64,000 nt of DNA, taken from contig NC_064681.1 of NCBI RefSeq assembly GCF_023278565.1, positions 930,001 to 994,000 on the forward strand, given 5' to 3'. Below are positions 61,504-64,000 of this stretch, in pieces; within the stretch, counting starts at the first letter, position 1; each line of letters opens with the position of its first letter. A program made the translations under genes and the position numbers. The notes under the pieces were generated by a model. The model was not told where the DNA came from and searched no databases. It saw only the letters and a program-made list of their open reading frames with translations. This stretch comes from Colletotrichum lupini. Its lineage: Eukaryota; Ascomycota; Sordariomycetes; Glomerellales; Glomerellaceae.

Positions 61504-64000
61504 ATGTCTCTCCTACACAGCGATAGCGGCTTGCTTTCCGCTCTCGCTACTGACTCCTCCTCCAACATCGCGTCTTCCAGCTCCACGCCTCCCACCAGTA
61601 TATCCGATGTTGCCAGCCAGGCCTCAGAGGGCCCCAAATTAGACGACATCCCCATCATTCTCGAGACCGAAACCATTATCGAGACCGAAATCGAGGCTCA
61701 AATCGAAATCCCTGCGGATGCCATTCCGACTCCCGACCCTGCACCCGAAACGCCCTCGGAGCCCCAACCCGCAGCGCGCCCACGTCGGTCTTGCTCCGGC
61801 AAAGGTGTATACAACCTTTCAAAACTCAGTGGCACGGCGAACCGCGGTCACCGCCGCTCCAAGGGTGATATTGTCGCTGCTGACCGGCGCCGGACCATTT
61901 CTGGCGAGACGCTTGTCAATGGCGGAGCCAATACGGACGAAGTGGCGCGTGTCGCTAGCAACCTTGTCCGCGACGGCATTGACGCGTTGGACCTCCAATG
62001 GTCTGTTGGGGCTCTCAAGACACCGCGTGCGAAGAAGATTACTACGGAAAAAGCAGCAACGTCGCGGATTACTCGTCACACGGCGCGTCTTATCGGAACC
62101 CCTGTCGAGACTCTTGCGACTAAAGTCTCCAATCTCGGCAAGCGGAGTCGCAAAACCTTCGAGAAGAACATGTCCAAGATTCCCCGCGAATTGCGCCGCC
62201 TGCAAGACACCAAGGAGTTCACCGGCATTGACGAGAAGCCTGTCATCAGAACGGTCTGGTCTAATGGAAAGCTCGTGATCTTGGACGAAAATGGCAACAT
62301 CCCCGCGCCACCGGCCAAGAAGGCCAAATCTGAGCCGCTCGAGGCCAAGAAAGAGGAGGTAGAGGAGAAGGCCGAGAAGGCTGCCGACGCCCCCTCCAAG
62401 AAGACGAAGCGTCACAAGAAATATCTCGATCGTGGACTGTATGCCGGCCAATCGGCTCCGTCTGATTTGACCAAGGGGCTGTCGATACCTGAGCAGAGAA
62501 AGCTTGCGCAAACACCGGAGCTCAAGGACTACGGTCGCCCCAACAAGGCCCTTCCATTGCCAATGTTTAATGGACTGCGCCTGTTGCTCAGCGGTCGCGA
62601 TTTCAAGCTCCCCTTTGATGTTTGCAATCCTTTGCCGCCTGGCCAGCCGAAGCCCGACGACTTCCGCAAGATGACAAAGAGTTAGATTCCCATCGCCGCT
62701 AGCTGACTCCCCTCACTGACCTTGATACAGATCGTTTCGTTGGCGATTCTCTGAGCCTGTGGAAGAAGACGCCGCACTTCATCGACCAGTCCAAGTGCGT
62801 CTGCAAACCCGAGGACGGATGCAGTGAAGACTGCCAGAACCGAATCATGCTGTACGAGTGCGACGACAAGAACTGCAACGTGGGCCGGGAAAACTGTACA
62901 AACCGCGCCTTTGCCGATCTTCAAGAGAGAAAGGCAGGTGGTGGCAAGTATCGCGTTGGTGTCGAGGTCATCAAGACGTCAGACCGTGGCTACGGCATTC
63001 GCGCGAACAGATGCTTCGAGCCGAACCAGATTGTCATGGAGTACACCGGCGAGATCATTACTGATGAGGAATGCAACAACCGCATGGAAACCAAGTACAA
63101 GGATAACAAGGTGGGTAAAGACCTAGTCAACTTTGACGCCCAGCAGAGCTAACCGTATCACCAGTGTTACTATCTCATGAGCTTCGATCAGAACATGATT
63201 ATCGACGCCACGACCGGTAGCATCGCTCGCTTCGTCAACCACTCATGTGCTCCCAACTGCCGCATGATCAAGTGGATTGTCTCTGGCCAGCCCAGAATGG
63301 CGTTGTTCGCGGGGGATAAGCCCATTATGACGGGCGAGGAACTCACCTACGACTACAACTTCAGTCCGTTCAGCGACGAGAATGTTCAAAAGTGTCTCTG
63401 CGGCGCGCCGAACTGTCGAGGGATCTTAGGGCCTAAGCCTCAGGAAGTCAAACAGCCCAAGCCTCCCAAGTCGACTATCAAGGCTGTCGTCAAGAGCGCT
63501 GTCAAGGCGAGCAAGAGAAAGATCGAAACGATGATTGGCGACGAAGAAGACGGCGGCTCCGCAAAGAAGCGCAAGATCAAGGCCGCCAAGGGAGTGAGAC
63601 GATCACTATCCTCGACCGGTCTGCTCACCAAGGCTGCTTCCAAGGGCGCGGCTACGGTTAAGAGACGTGTGTCGGCCATGGCAATTCTCGGCGGCACCAG
63701 CAAGACGAGCACCCCGGTGAAGTCGGCCAAGGGCACAAAGGCGACTCCGGCGAAGACAACAGCGAAGAAGGCAACCCCGAAGAAGTCGACTCCGAAGAAG
63801 TACACGGCTCCCAACCCCGCGCGCAAAGCTACCGCAGTCCGTAAGTCGGGCTCCGGAAAGATGCTCAAGACGTACGGAAAGGTCTCGCCCAAGAAGCTGA
63901 GCAGTCGTGCGCCGAGCATGACGTTCGTGGCCGCGGGAGCAGAGAACGAGGAGGAACTTACCCCGGAGAAGAGCAAGGGCCAAAAGCTTCACAGAAGTCT
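61504..64000 (+). CDS. ASH1: Histone-lysine methyltransferase ASH1-like (SET domain), 3' end cut
   Basis: The model joins 61504-62680, 62731-63110 and 63165-64000, at least 797 residues, running off the window. Introns are 50 nt (GTTAGA...TACAG) and 54 nt (GTGGGT...CCAG). The first 390 residues are disordered, then basic. An AWS zinc-binding region starts at about Cys415 (C-V-C-K-P-E-D-G-C-S-E-D-C). The SET domain spans about 460-590, with Y-R-V-G-V-E-V, E-Y-T-G-E-I-I-T, the pseudoknot motif R-F-V-N-H-S-C-A-P-N-C at 541-551 and G-E-E-L-T-Y-D-Y-N-F at 576-585. The post-SET C-L-C-G-A-P-N-C is at 596-603. The C-terminal part is Lys/Ala/Pro-rich with SPKK/TPKK repeats. AWS-SET-postSET with no visible WW domain fits fungal ASH1, an H3K36 methyltransferase acting on transcriptionally silent chromatin, rather than SET2. 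The end of the protein, where SET2 would carry an SRI domain, is not visible. Confidence 0.9.

Noticed and set aside
38197..64000. The idea that the gene-dense block is a metabolic cluster (methyltransferase plus phosphatase).
   Set aside because: The neighbours are conserved housekeeping genes from unrelated pathways, and there is no backbone synthase, transporter or pathway regulator.

Overview
The window is nuclear DNA of a filamentous ascomycete (Pezizomycotina, most likely Sordariomycetes; the order cannot be fixed from sequence alone). The evidence is the short GT...AG introns (mostly 50-85 nt) with CTAAC/CTGAC-type branch sites, a fungal Zn2Cys6 regulator, a fungal-type ASH1 SET-domain methyltransferase, SFH5, and many AAGGTACC/TACCTTACC-type short repeats between genes. 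No rRNA, convincing tRNA, intact transposon, CRISPR array or RIP-like AT-rich block was seen.

Layout. (1) 1-3 kb: an F-box protein gene (+, three exons). (2) 3-14 kb: 11 kb without a supportable gene, rich in homopolymers around 10.4-12.4 kb. (3) 14.0-15.4 kb: a Pro/Gly/Tyr-rich protein with a Zn2Cys6 cluster in the middle (-). (4) 15.4-38.2 kb: about 22.8 kb of gene-poor DNA. It holds an inverted repeat around a G-rich tract near 16.8-17.0 kb, microsatellites at 19-20 kb, one possible unrecognised spliced gene at 25-26 kb (-), and several weak candidates. (5) 38.2-64 kb: a gene-dense conserved block. In order: class I methyltransferase (+), SHB17-like histidine phosphatase (-), Ser/Thr-rich hypothetical (+), small single-membrane-span protein (+), UBP6/USP14 deubiquitinase (-), ARPC4 (+), RRM protein (+), SFH5 (+) and ASH1 histone methyltransferase (+, cut by the window end).

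How they fit together. These are mainly housekeeping genes from separate pathways: proteasome-linked deubiquitination, Arp2/3 actin nucleation, non-oxidative pentose-phosphate/riboneogenesis metabolism, phosphatidylinositol transfer, RNA binding and H3K36 methylation. I see no biosynthetic or defence cluster. Exon joins were worked out by hand from splice signals, frame continuity and family knowledge, with no transcript data. I did not find a convincing new biological system. The most interesting leads are a His-rich loop in the methyltransferase, its long intron with poly-C and poly-G tracts, the conserved-looking region after the RRM, an ATG-only exon in ARPC4, and the gene-poor surroundings of the zinc-cluster regulator.
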